DNA from: Acanthococcus lagerstroemiae
Taxonomy: Eukaryota; Arthropoda; Insecta; Hemiptera; Eriococcidae
Assembly (NCBI GenBank): GCA_031841125.1
Contig: CM063108.1
Coordinates: 26,835,399-26,899,398 of the forward strand
Direction: 5' to 3'
DNA length: 64,000 nt
This document shows positions 35,630 to 46,819 of this stretch, in pieces. The position numbers were made by a program, and so were the translations under genes. The notes under the pieces are model-generated. The model had not been told where the DNA came from. It ran no database searches and worked only from the letters and a program-made list of their open reading frames with translations. Positions within the stretch are counted from its first letter, which is position 1, and every line of letters begins with the position of its first letter.

Positions 35630-36600
35630 TTTTGAGGGGTAGAACAAGCTGTGAATGGACTCAAAAATAAGTAAAGCACCCGGCCCTGATAATATCCAAA
35701 ATGAAACTTTAAAAATCCTAAGGCAGGCATTAACGGAACCTTATCTATTCAACCTAACGCTTGGACAGGTATAACCCCCACAACAATGGAATATAACCGA
35801 AATCATCATCTCAAGCAAAAAAGGTGATAGGTCGGATATTAACAACTACCGCCCCATCAGCCTATCCTCGAACTTAGCCAAAATCTTTATGAAAATCTTA
35901 AAAGAGCGCATCTACAATATACTAGATTCCCAACGACCTATTGAACAAGACGGCTTTAGAAAAAAATTTTCCGCAATCGTTCACATAAAATTACTGAACC
36001 AGATTATTAAAAAAGCAAAGAATACAAAATAGAGACGTTGCTGATGTTTATAGACTTCAACAAGGCGTTTGATTCTCTCTATCATGATAAACTATGACAG
36101 TCCCTGGCAGAACAAGGAGTCCCTTATAAAATTATCGAATTTCTCAGCTACTCATATGGTTGCTCCGAAGCCTAAGTGAGGACGGACACAAAGGGTACAA
36201 AGTTTCCTGTCCAAATGGGTGTAAAACAGGAGGATCCTTTGTCCTCGAACCTCTTCAACAACATACTGGAGCAAATTTTCAGAACTTTAGATTGGGAGGA
36301 AACAGGGATTAAAGTTCAGGGTCGCTGGTTAAACCATCTAAGGTTTGCAGACGACATCGTAATTATTGCTAAGGATTTTGAGGAAATGGAAAAATTGACG
36401 AAAGAACTAAAGGATGCTAGCCAAGAGTTTGGACTTTCTATGAATTTATCAAAAACAAAATTTATGTCAAACAAAGCAGGGAAGAAGGAACTATGGCTAG
36501 AAGGGGGAAAAATTAAGAGAGTAGATGAGTACAAATACCTAGGACAAACCATTTCATTTAACAATAACATGGGCCAAACAAAGGGTGCGTTCACCATTGC
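35630..36600 (+). pseudogene. RTE-like LINE reverse transcriptase, truncated at both ends
   Basis: Motifs run in the correct order. VEQAVNGLKNK and APGPDNIQNETLK lie near 35640-35710, NNYRPISLSSNLAKIF near 35840, and LMFIDFNKAFDSLYHDKL (motif A, Asp present) near 36043. GVKQEDPLSSNLFNNILEQ lies near 36210, LRFADDIVIIAKDFEEME (motif C, both Asp present) near 36340, and DEYKYLGQTISFNN near 36525. Frames change near 36015 and 36170, and there are stops near 35668, 36030 and 36092. The last 440 bases (36176-36616) form an uninterrupted frame. The protein is cut off soon after YLGQTISF by unrelated sequence, losing the C-terminal tail. The sequence is close in style to the LINE at 38.4-41.8 kb (LRFADD, YLGQ.ISF). 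Confidence 0.85.
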
Positions 36601-37982
36601 TGGGCTTTCCTGCTGACCTATTGGGGATTTACGTCACAAGGGTACGGGAAGGGGCACTCACAGAATAACGCAATGGAAGCTTAAAAATACCAATCAAGTC
36701 GAAATATAGCCTAGCCGCTTACCGCTGAAATTAATGCCACTTGATGTATTCTCCTCCATCCGTCGTTGTGACCAGACGGGTACGGACCTGGTTCCTCTTA
36801 ATCTACAGCTTAGCGATGTATATACAAATGTACAGGAGACAGGGAGCTGGAGCCTTTGCCCCTATTTGGTGCAACAGTCCACCTCAGAGTCCGAGTAGGA
36901 CGTAATGGGCACAATAAAATTGATGCCCGTCAGTCTCATATAGAGAGTGAGGGCTTCTCTAGTACATAAGACTAAAAGAACGCTGTAATGACTTACTACG
37001 CGATCTAATGTGCTAAGGGTACCCTAGAAGGGGGAGGTTCAGACTGGGCCCCTAAGATAGAGAGTCTAAAATTCTCAGAGTGCCTCGGAAACCCGGAGGT
37101 GTCCCTGAAGGAGGCGATTCTAGGACACTGCTTTAGAGAACCAAGCCATGACCCCCTACAATACTCTTGGTCTACCCTGAACTATCGAACAAGTCCACTG
37201 AGAGGCGAGACCAAGGTGACGAACTCTAGATGGACGAACCTAAGATGCAAATCAAGGGGGCATTTTTGTCCATAATTTGTCCAAAATAAACCTGCTGTTA
37301 GTTGTCGAGATCAAAGCTAGAGGAGAGGAGCTTGGGGGAGCTAGGTACTAAAGAAAAGAGAGTCGCAACTTGTATTGGCCTAAGTAATTAACCAAAACAA
37401 ATCAACCACTCACTTCAATTTCCACGACGTTCCGCATTTATATTTATATTGGACATCGTGATTGCGGTGGATTTTTAAATTTAAATTAAAATTTTAAAAT
37501 CGAATAAAAATAAATAAACTACGACTGTTGATTTTTTAAAACGGGATAGAAAAAAATGAGGAAGAAATCGAAAGTCTGTTTCACAAAAAAATCACTGGTA
37601 ATCACCCGATAAAGCTGCGCGACAAATGTAATGAATTTCCAGCACGGCAATACGTTGCAGAAAAGTCTTTCCAAAGGTAAGACAGTAAGACGACATTTAG
37701 CTGGTACGGAGGCGTGTTTGGTTTCCCTGGCTACCTATGGAAAAATACTATTTTTTGAATTTGTCACGGGGATGGGGGTCCAGCCCCCTTTACGATTGAA
37801 ATTTTGCAACATGTGGGGAAAATCTAAGTCTCCGCCCCTGTATGCAGTCCCACAAAAATCGATACACAAGAGGCAAAAACTTGAAATTTTGGTCATTTTT
37901 AGATTAATTTTTGCGAATTCTGTCACTTTTTCAATTTTTTTGAGGTAAAGCTTGAGAGGCCACTATGTTCAAAGAAAAAAGC
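36601..37982. other. Unassigned stretch; 36.6-37.3 kb differs in composition
   Basis: The segment from about 36600 to 37300 is richer in G and C, with repeated gggg/cccc clusters, and lacks frames of any length. It begins exactly where the preceding LINE is cut. It resembles neither rRNA nor the other repeats here. From 37300 to 37980 the sequence is AT-rich without assigned features. Confidence 0.35.
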
Positions 37983-38236
37983 AATTGATTTCCAATCAGG
38001 TGCATGGAAATTCAACTAGGTGCAAGCGCACGCTTCCTAGTTCCTACTGGGGATTCGCCGGCCATCACAAGTCTACAAGCAAAATGCGCATCGATTTGAA
38101 AAGCGTGCTCCATATTTATAAATCCTTGATAGATTTTGTGACCGAATTGAGAATTGATGAGATGTTCCAGAAATTTATAAGTGATACAAAAAAAATCGTA
38201 GACATAGAAGGTGATGAAGTGGAAGATCAGAGACGG
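37983..38236 (+). repeat. Long direct repeat D, left copy (hAT transposase piece)
   Basis: This segment from aattgatttccaatcagg to gatcagagacgga recurs at 41829-42046, the two copies bordering the RTE-like LINE. It encodes IDLKSVLHIYKSLIDFVTEL and KKIVDIEGDEVEDQRR, part of a hAT transposase of the ZMYM1-like type. Relative to the right copy it holds three extra stretches of about 7, 20 and 7 bases. Confidence 0.85.
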
Positions 38237-38414
38237 ACTCATCAACCTCAAATAAATCACAACCCCAACTACACTCAACACACTCGTCACAATCACACCC
38301 TTCAGCAAAGCAACCCTATCATCCAAAAAATTCAATTCAATCAAAACCTGACTTCTACTCAAAACTTTAAAAAATCACAAAATCGCCAACAAAATGTATC
38401 AACCAAAAAATAAA

Positions 38415-41400
38415 ATCAATTCAAATTGCCACTCTCAACGTTCGTACTTTAAAAAGATGAAAATCTAGCCGAACTAGAATTAGCCTTCCGAAACTCAAAA
38501 TCGGATATTATAGGCCTTGCGGAAATCAGGAGGAATGACGAAAGCATGGTCCTCACAAAAGAAAAAAATAATTTTTGCTATATAGGCTCTCAAAGTGGTC
38601 ATAAAGGGGTGTAGGCTTCTTAATAAAAAATAATGTAAGTCACAAAATCACTGAATTCAGAGGAATCTCAGACAGAATAGCCATAATAAAATTCCAACTT
38701 GAAAAACAATGATTAACAATAATCCAAATATATGCACCAACAGCCACCACTGAAGAAAAAACTTGCGACGAATTTTATTCACAATTGAAGGAAATTCTGA
38801 ACAAGCAAAAACAAAACATTAAAAACCACTTGCTAATACTAGGCGATTTTAATAGCCAAGTAGGTCTCCAAAAAACAGACGAACAAGAAACTGTAGGAAA
38901 ATTCAACTATGGAAAAAGAAATCCAAGTAGGGGAGCTAAACTGGTTCTCTTTTGTCAGGAAAACAATTTTAAACTAGTAAACACATTTTCCAAGAAGACA
39001 GAAGGCAAGAGATGGACTTAAATCAAACGTTCAAATCACAAATCGACTATATGTATACTAGCCCCCCCCCCCAATAACTTTTAATAATATAACAAATTGT
39101 GATACCCTAGCTCACTTTCAATTCCACTCTGACCACAGACCTATATTTTGCAAACTAGCCATAAAGAATAAAAGATACCGTCCAAATACTCAAAAACTAC
39201 CTCCCAGAATCTCCTCAGAATCCCAAGAAGATTACCAATTAACTTTAGACAGAAACTTGCCAGAGGTGGGGAGCTGTGGAGAACTACCTAGCTGGGAGTA
39301 AATTCAAAAAATGATTCTAGAGGCCCACGGAAGGAAAGTCTAGAGTTAAAACTCCCTCAAAAAATTTTGGATTTAATTAAAAAAAAGGTAATCTCTAAAA
39401 AAACTGCCGAAAACAACAAAAAATAAAATTGAATTCAACCTAACTTGCAAACTGGTAAGAAAACTTTTACGAAAATTTAAACAAGATAAATTAGATAATT
39501 TGATTATCAAATTATGGAGTCTACAAAAAGTACAAAAACAATAAAAAAAGAAAGAATTTTGGGAAAAACATTTATGACATGTTTAAAAAACAAAAAAGGC
39601 GGAAAAGTATACAATCGTACACAAATAAATAAAATTGCTACCGATTTCTATTCAGAGCTATACTCAGACGATTCCGTACCTCATAGTATTAAAACATCAA
39701 GCAGTGACGATTGCGATCCGGACTTTTTGGAATGCGAAGTGAAGAGGGCAGTCGAAAGACTGAAGGCAGGAAAAGCAGCGGGTCATGATCGCATCAACAT
39801 CGAACATGTCAAGTACGGAGGACCAAAATTAATAAAAGTTTTTACAGCTATGTACAACACTATTCTTAAAACAAAAACCATTCCAGCTGATTGGAAACTA
39901 TCAAATATCATTTTATTATTTAAAAAGGGATCAAAAGACGACATCAAAAACTTCCGACCAATAAGCCTAATTCCAATTTTAGCCCAAATCTTCTCCTCCA
40001 TGCTAGACTCTCTTGACCTGATACAATCGCCTTGCCAGGCAGGCTTCAGAAAGGGGTACTCCACGACTGACCACCTCCATACGGTAAATACACTCATTCA
40101 AAAATCATCCGAATATCAGATCCCCGTCCACCTAGCCTTCATCGACTTCACCAAGGCTTTCGAACTACATGATTCAAGCTCTTCAAAATCAGGGGATTAA
40201 CAGGGACTTCATTCAATTAATTCAGGAAATATACAAGGGGCTAAAAGCAAGAATAGTCACTGACAGAGGGAAATATTTTTGAAATTAAAAGGGGAGTAAG
40301 GCAAGGAGATCCGATTTCACAGCTACTCTTCAACTGCGCCTTAGAAGAAATTTTCAGAAACCTGGATTGGGATAAGAAAAAGGGCTAAAAATTAACGGGG
40401 TATTTCTGAACAATTTAAGGTTTGCAGATGACGTGGTGGTAGTAGCGAGGAGTGCATCCGAGCTCCAGGAAATGCTGGAAGAACTCAACAGAGAAAGAGT
40501 AAAAGCAGGGATGGAAATAAATTTGGCAAAAACAAAAATTCTAAACAACTCAGGGTAAACAAATACAGGGTTAGTCAGTTTTCGACGCAGCATAGAAAAA
40601 CTCCGTTAGCTGCGTGCAAATGTGACTCAACGTGTTGGTAGCGTATTGTACTTAGTCAGAATTCGATGCAGCATACCAAAAAGTATCATTAAATTCGTCG
40701 AGCAAATTTTCCGATAATTTTTGAAGAATTTCCTAGGAAATATTCGGGGAAAAACGCCGATGGTTTGTGAAGGATTTTATCAAAAATCTTCAGAAAAAAT
40801 GTTCGATAATGTCCGAAGAATTTCATTGTAAATCTTCGGAAAAATCTCCCATAATTTTTAAAGAATTTCATCAGAAAGTTTTAGAAAGAATTTTGATAAT
40901 TTCTGCATTGTTATGCAGTTTAAAATTCCATCAGAGATTTTTCCCGGATATTTCTTGTGAAATTCTTCAAAAGTTATTGGAAAAAACTCCCCCGATCCAT
41001 TTTTCGTTCCACTAACAGCGATTTCTTCTGCTGCATCGAATTCTGACTAAGTACAATACGCTACCAACACGTTGAGTCACATTTGCACGCAGCTAACGGA
41101 GTTTTTCTATGCTGCGTCGAAAACTGACTAACCCTGTATAATAAAAATTGGTACAAAAACAATTGATACAGTTGAAGATATAATATATCTTGGACAATTA
41201 ATTTCATTCAAAAATCAAACAGAAAAAGAAATTGACAGAAGAATTACATTAGCATGGAGCAAATTTTGGTCTTTAAAAATTATATTCAAAAACAAATATC
41301 CTATTTCTTTCAAAAGTCAATTATTTAATAGTTGTGTCCTCCCGGCATTATCTTTTATGGCTGCCAAACATGGTCTCTGACCAAACATTTGGAGAAAAAA

Positions 41401-41769
41401 AAACTTCGAACTGCACAAAACTCTACGGAGAGGGCAATGCTTGGCATTAAACTGAAAGACAAAGTGACTCTGACAAAAATTAAGAACAAATTAAAATCCA
41501 ACAAAAATATCATCCACGTTGTTAGAAGGTTAAAATGGGACTGGGCAGGGCACGTATGCAGAATGAAGGATGACAGATGGACTATAAAAACAACATTTTG
41601 GTTTCTAAAAGAAGGGAGAGAGCCGGGGAAGCAGAGGGCTAGGTGGTCGGACAATATCAGAAACCGTCTCTATCACAGGGTTGCAGCAGACCGGACCGAA
41701 TGGGAGAGGTTGAAGGAGGCATTTGTTCAGAATACGGGATTTCGTAGATTTGTAACAAACCTATCTTAA
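38415..41769 (+). pseudogene. RTE-like LINE with endonuclease and reverse transcriptase, MITE inserted
   Basis: This is the most complete LINE in the window. The endonuclease part shows ATLNVRTLK (38425), IIGLAEIRRN (38509), IQIYAPTATTEE (38728), LILGDFNSQVG (38830) and SDHRPIFC (39130). The RT part shows GKAAGHDRINIEHVK (39770), NFRPISLIPILAQIF (39948), AGFRKGYSTTDH (40038), LAFIDFTKAFE (40133), RQGDPISQLLFNC (40300) and LRFADDVVVVARSA (40416). The tail shows WDWAGHVCRMKDDRW (41537) and RTEWERLKEAFVQNTGF (41694). Catalytic residues of both enzymes are still visible. It is disabled by frameshifts (near 38455, 40170, 40270, 40380, 41340), stops and the MITE at 40566-41136. Removing that MITE and one TA rejoins the frame (TNIIKIGTKTIDTVEDIIYL). 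It is enclosed by direct repeat D. Confidence 0.9.
40566..41136. mobile_element. Mariner-type MITE with about 110-bp perfect inverted ends
   Basis: The ends begin cagggttagtcagttttcga and are bordered by TA (40564-40565, 41137-41138). The inverted repeats run at least 105 bases with no mismatch that I could see, which suggests recent movement or gene conversion. The interior (about 40700-41000) is made of degenerate units around gaagaatttcat and ttcggaaaaa. Open frames through it (40689-40871 minus, 40767-41015 plus) read only the repeats and are not genes. Confidence 0.9.
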
Positions 41770-41828
41770 ATATGACATAGATAACTCAAATGTAACATAT
41801 CTACCTCGAATAAATGCTTATATTATAA

Positions 41829-42046
41829 TTGATTTCCAATCAGGTGCATGGAAATTCAACTAGGTGCAAGCGCACGCTTCCTACTGGGGATTCGCCGACC
41901 ATCACAAGTCTACAAGCAATGTGCTCCATATTTATAAATCCTTAATAGATTTTGTGACCGAATTGATGAGATGTTCCAGAAATTTATAAGTGATGCAAAA
42001 AAAAATCGTAGACATAGAAGGTGATGAAGTAGGAGATCAGAGACGG
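41829..42046 (+). repeat. Long direct repeat D, right copy
   Basis: It starts at the exact 3' end of the RTE-like LINE (after tgcttatattata) with aattgatttccaatcagg, as in the left copy at 37983. It lacks three short stretches present there. After gatcagagacgga it continues into the rest of the hAT transposase, while the left copy runs into the LINE 5' region. Confidence 0.85.
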
Positions 42047-42836
42047 AGATCCACAAGAACCTTAAAACATACGGTGAAACAAAAGAAAATGAAGTCATCC
42101 TTTAATCTTTATAGCCGAGAAAAACTGAAAGTGAACATTTACTTTGCGAAATTAGAAAGATTGATGATTAAGAATTGCAAAGTAGGTGTTCCTCGTATGA
42201 ATTAATTTTTAAAAAATTCAGTTTTCTTCTCAACATTCGTGACGAATATTTGCCTGTTTTTACGACTCAAATTAGTATAAAAAGCCTCGAAGTGTTTTCT
42301 CGTTGGTACCTCCTTAGCAATTTTGCTGTGGTATCCATCTGGTCAGACATCTCAGGTTATCCCGCAATCTTGAATACGACAAACCCTAGGACCAGTGACA
42401 AGATAAACAGGGAGATAGCCGATCAATCAGCAAACGGACATGATACCGAAGATCTCACCCAAGAGGCAGAAAATTTTCAAAAATTTTAACGTTCCCACTC
42501 GAATGCGTTCACTTCCGAAATTACATTAAAAATACACAAATGGAGGCAGGATTTGACAGTGTCAATTTACTCGTATCCATCCGAGATCGCAACTTGGAAG
42601 ACCTGTTTCCAAATGTCAGCATTGCATCGCAGTTATTCTAAACCATGGATGTAACAAACTGCTCTGAAGATCTATTTCTAATCTCAAGAGAATTAAAAAT
42701 TACCTTTGAACGACTCTCACTGAAGCAAAATTTAACGATGTTCGTATACTATATGTATCGAGAGAGATTTTCTGAATTTACTCGATTATGACGACGTAAT
42801 AAATGAATTTGCAAACATGAAAAGCCGAAGAAAGTA
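41829..42836 (+). pseudogene. hAT transposase (ZMYM1-like), C-terminal half, decayed
   Basis: Translation across frames gives VDIEGDEVGDQRRRS and SREKLKVNIYFAKLERLM (42010-42160), then FSFLLNIRDEY (about 42215), then DLTQEAENFQKF (42450). The C-terminal dimerisation region follows as LFPNVSIASQLF (about 42607), NLKRIKNYL (about 42680), and FANMKSRRK before the final stop (about 42810-42836). The order and spacing match the end of hAT transposases of the ZMYM1/repressor-like group, which cut CAG-ended transposons. Several frameshifts and stops make it inactive. The first 218 bases are the right copy of direct repeat D. Upstream coding parts are missing or unrecognisable. Superfamily is a motif-based judgement. 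Confidence 0.7.
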
Positions 42837-44811
42837 GCAGTTCATATCGATACGAAGCTTTTAAAATTAGGAGCGAGAATTAATTAATAGTCAGCTTCAA
42901 AGAGGCAAAGATCTTGATCCGCCTCTAGGCTGTGACTCAGTCGAACTTGAAACACTCTAGGAGCACTTCCGAGTAGAAATCACCGCGAGTGAAGAAATCG
43001 AAAAATGTTCCTTTTTAGTAAATTTCATACAATAGAAAACGTTCTCTTATCTTCAACGGTTCTTGTTGAAACATGGTATCTTCTAGTCTCTCGTCCGACC
43101 TGTTCACTGATGTCTCGTCTCGAGTTGGCACTCGCCCAAAAAACGTTGCACTTTCGTAGTACGTACAGAACACTAATAACTGACCTGTATGTTTCGTTGT
43201 TATTTCAGCGATGGCGCTGGCGGTTCCAAGATCCGAACGAAGTCGTCCAGACTGAATTACATATATCGCACACAGACACAATCCACCACAAACAATTCAC
43301 TACGAGTAAGTATAAGCGCAACACTGTATCCACGAACACCGGCTTTTCGCTAACCGAAATTTCGAGAAATAAGAAAACGGAACTAAACGACGAACTGTGA
43401 ATTTTCTAAATTCGCGATCACAGCGGGACGGCGAAAACGATAATCGAACGGGATTCCAGAACGAAAACCAAAAAATATAATTACACGAATAATATTCACC
43501 GGGATACGAAAAATACTCGTAAAATGAAAATACGAAATACGACGGTACACGGGAACGACGGCGTCACACGACACACTCCATTGCTCGGTTCATACAACAC
43601 TGACTCTGACAAAACGGCGGTAGTCGATCGCAGTATTCAACTTGACCCTAAACAAGTTAGATATCCAGCCAGACACGCGACTGGCGCCAAGTCGTTAACA
43701 TTTCCCGTTTGCGCATGCGCGCTTCTCTGAAAATGATCGGACGGTCGTTTTTTTTCTATCGAAAACTGCGTTCAGTTTTCAAATAATTTCAATTATTGCT
43801 CGTTCATTTCCGAAATCGAATAAACGTCACTTTATCCTGGTTTTAGAAACACGTGACTGAAAAATAAGTGTTCGTTCAATGTCTCACAATGCCGGTATGA
43901 TACGACTCACAAACATGGACCACAACCGAAAGCCGAAGTACATGTCGTCACCTCGGTTTAAATACCACGGAAGTCCAAAATGCACAAATGTCAGAAAACA
44001 CGAAAAACTGTAGAGAAAATTTGGATTAATGACCTCCAAAGTGTTTAGTTTCGCTGCAAGGAGAGGTAAATTATACGCACTTTCGATTTACGAGGATTTT
44101 AAATTTAAATTCCTCGATGTTTTTTTTTTTACGCTAACAATCAGGTAAACCCCATTTTTCAAAAACATGGACACATGGACGTGGTATTCAAGCCGAGGCG
44201 ATGATATGAAGGTTGCCAGTATGCCAGAACCCAACTGGCAAAACGGTGACAACCTTTTAGTGACCTTAAAATATCGGTACAATAACGATATTGCCTGAAT
44301 ATCGAAAATATAGATATAAAATTTATTCGCATATCGAAATACAGGGGCGAAACTATAGAAGGGGGGGCAGTAATTAAGCAGTCGGAAAATTTAGAAACTG
44401 TTCATATAAATTTTTCATTTTTTATGAATGTCTATTTGTTTGCTTATTATTTTTTTAAATTAAAAAATACCTATTTCGATTAAAAAATATTTCAATTAAA
44501 AAATTCGCAAATTTATAATTTTTTTTTTTAAATTTTGTCAGCGAATTTTTAGTTAAGAAAAAATATTTGTCGGCAAATTTTTCTTCTCCACTGCCCCGAA
44601 CTGAAAGTCAAATTTCGTTTTTGAAAATGGAGTACCCTGAACTCCTGTCAGTGACTAGTCAGTCAAAAGCCGAAGGTAGGTTTCAAGCTGAGTACCGAAC
44701 GTTATCTGAATGGTTGAAACAAAGCTGAAATATAGAAGACATTTTGAAAATCTTAAAGTCGGTAGCAAACGTTGAATTTCGAATTTGAAAGACTAAGTAT
44801 TCTGTTTTCAG
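42738..44811 (+). repeat. Segmental duplication A, copy 1
   Basis: From gttcgtatactatatgtatc to ctaagtattctgttttca the sequence matches 46820-48888 almost base for base. Visible differences are few (for example attaattaat/attagttaat, aaagaggc/aaagcggc, an extra G in ccgaacgaag, and a T-run length change). The block starts in the last 100 bases of the hAT pseudogene, includes a CpG-rich middle with an exon-like segment, and ends part-way into repeat family H. It is followed by sequence that looks like a corrupted LINE copy. Confidence 0.9.
43209..43305 (+). other. Exon-like segment in duplication A copy 1 (frameshifted)
   Basis: A pyrimidine-rich tract ending ttatttcag precedes it and gtaagtat follows, both close to ideal splice signals. 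It contains an ATG at 43211. An extra G near 43240 compared with copy 2 breaks the frame, which meets a stop soon after MALAVPRSE. Confidence 0.35.
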
Positions 44812-46819
44812 CTATGTAAAACTATTCTTTTAAAAAAAAAACCATTCCCGCTGTTTTGGGAAAATATCAAATTTTCATTTTTTTATTTAAAAAGGGATCA
44901 AAAGACGACATTTAAAAACTTCCCACCAATAAGCCTAAATTTCCCAAATTTTTGCCCAAAACTTCTTTTCCATGCTTTGACCTCTTGACCCGATACACGC
45001 CCTTTCCAGGCAGGCTTAGAAAGGGGGACTCCCCGACCCCGACCCCTTTCCCTACGGTAAATACACTCATTCAAAAATCATCCCAATATCAGTCCCGTTT
45101 CCCCCTAGCCTTTTATCGACTTTACCAAAGGGGTTTTGAATACATGATTTTAAAACTCTTCAAAATCAGGGGATTAACGGGACTTCATTCAATTTTAAAT
45201 TTAGGAAATATACAAGGGGCTAAAAGAAGAATTGTCACTGACATAGAGGGAAAAATTTTTGAAATTAAAAGGGGGGGTAAGGCAAGGAGATCCGAATTTT
45301 ACCGGGTACTCTTCAACTGCGCCTTAGAAGAAAAATTTTTAGAAACCTGGATTGGGAATTTAAAAAAAAAAGGGGTAAAAATTAACGGGGTTTTTTTTTA
45401 ACAATTTAAGGGTTTTCAGATGACGTGGTGGTAGTAGCGGGGGAGTGCATCCGAAAACTCCAGGAAAAGCTGGAAGAAAATAACAAAAGGAAAAAGTAAA
45501 AGCGGGATGGAAATAAATTTGGCAAAAAAAAAAAATTTAAAAAACTCAGGGTAAAAAAAAATACAGGGGGTTTGTCGTTTTCGAGCAGCATAGAAAAAAT
45601 CCGTTAGCTGCGGGGCAAATGTTTATCAAAAGTGTTGGTTTGCGTTTGTTCTTAGTCGAATTCGATGGGAGCTTTCCAAAAAGTATCATTAAATTGTCGA
45701 GCAAATTTTCCGATAAATTTTTTAAAAAATTTCCTAGGAAATATTCGGGGGGGAAAAAAGCCCATTTGGGTTTTTGAAGGATTTTATTTAAAAATCTTTT
45801 AGAAAAAATGTTCGATAAAGTCCGAAGAATTTCATTGGGAAAACTTCGGAAAAAAACTCCCCTAATTTTTAAAGAATTTCATCAGAAAGTTTTAGAAAGA
45901 ATTTTTATTAAAATTTTTGCATTGTTTTTGCAGTTTAAAAAATTTCCCTCAGAGATTTTTTCCCCAAAATTTTTTGTGAAATTCTTCAAAAGTTATTGGA
46001 AAAAAAAAACCCCCCATCCCTTTTTTTGTTCCACTAAAAGCGATTTCTTCTGCTCATCGAAAATTTGATAAGTAAAAATACGCTACCAACACGTTGAGTC
46101 ACATTTGCACGCAGCTAAAGGAGTTTTTCTAAAGCTTTCGTCGAAAACTGACTAACCCTGTATAATAAAAAAATTTGGGAAAAAAAACAATTGATTCAGT
46201 TTTAAAAAAATAATATATCTTGGGGCAATTAAATTTAAATTTAAAAATCAAAAAGAAAAAGAAAAATTTACAGAAGAATTACATTAGCATGGAGCAAATT
46301 TTGGGCTTAAAAAAATTTTATTTAAAAAAATTTTTATTTCTTTAAAATAATTATTTTTTAAATTTTTTCTTATTTTTTTGAAAAAAGGCCTTAAAAATTT
46401 TGGAAAAAAAAATTTAATGCCCCCAAAATTAAAGGGGAAGGGTTAAATAAAAAAAATGTAAAAAAAAAAGAAAATTAAAAAACCCAAAAAAAAATATCCC
46501 CTTGTTAAAGGGTTAAAAAGGGGCTAGGGCCATGCAAAAGAATACTGGGCTTAAAAAAAACTTTTTTCTAAAAAAAAAGGGGTAGGGGGTCCCAAAAATC
46601 AGAAACCCTCTCTATCAAGGGGTTTGGGGACCGGAAAATGGGGAGTTTAAGGGGCATTTTTTCAAAAACGGGGTTTTGAATTTGAAAAAACCCAAATTTT
46701 AAAAATGACAAGATAAATCAAATGAAATAATTTCCCCGAAAAATTTAATTAAAGATTTAACCCGGGAAAATTCAACTATTTAACCAAGGTTAAAAACATT
46801 TGGACCTCAAAATTAAACA
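44812..46819 (+). other. Probable error-ridden assembly fill: corrupted copy of LINE plus MITE
   Basis: The order of motifs repeats 39840-41790, including the MITE ends and the LINE tail. The differences are not random substitutions: runs of A, T, G and C are inflated, and short words are replaced by homopolymers (for example gggggggtaaggc for ggggagtaaggc). The damage increases from left to right, so 46300-46800 is nearly unreadable. A genuine decayed copy would not concentrate changes in homopolymers. This looks like unpolished long-read or low-coverage sequence. Frames here should not be annotated as genes. Confidence 0.8.

Noticed and set aside
37952..38413. LINE ORF1 (153 residues, Gln/Asn-rich end)
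   Set aside because: Its first half is the direct repeat that also occurs downstream as part of a hAT transposase; no RNA-binding or zinc-knuckle motif is present, so it is not a credible ORF1.
40689..41015. Lys/Phe-rich repeat proteins on both strands
   Set aside because: The frames read only the degenerate tandem repeats inside the MITE at 40566-41136.
43650..43760. LTR retrotransposon primer-binding site (actggcgccaagtcg)
   Set aside because: The TGGCGCC word resembles insect primer-binding sites, but no LTR pair, gag or pol follows. The repeated blocks around it are a segmental duplication, not LTRs.
44952..45401. 149-residue gene in the corrupted segment
   Set aside because: It is an error-shifted reading of the LINE RT seen at 39.9-40.4 kb, lying in probable low-quality assembly.
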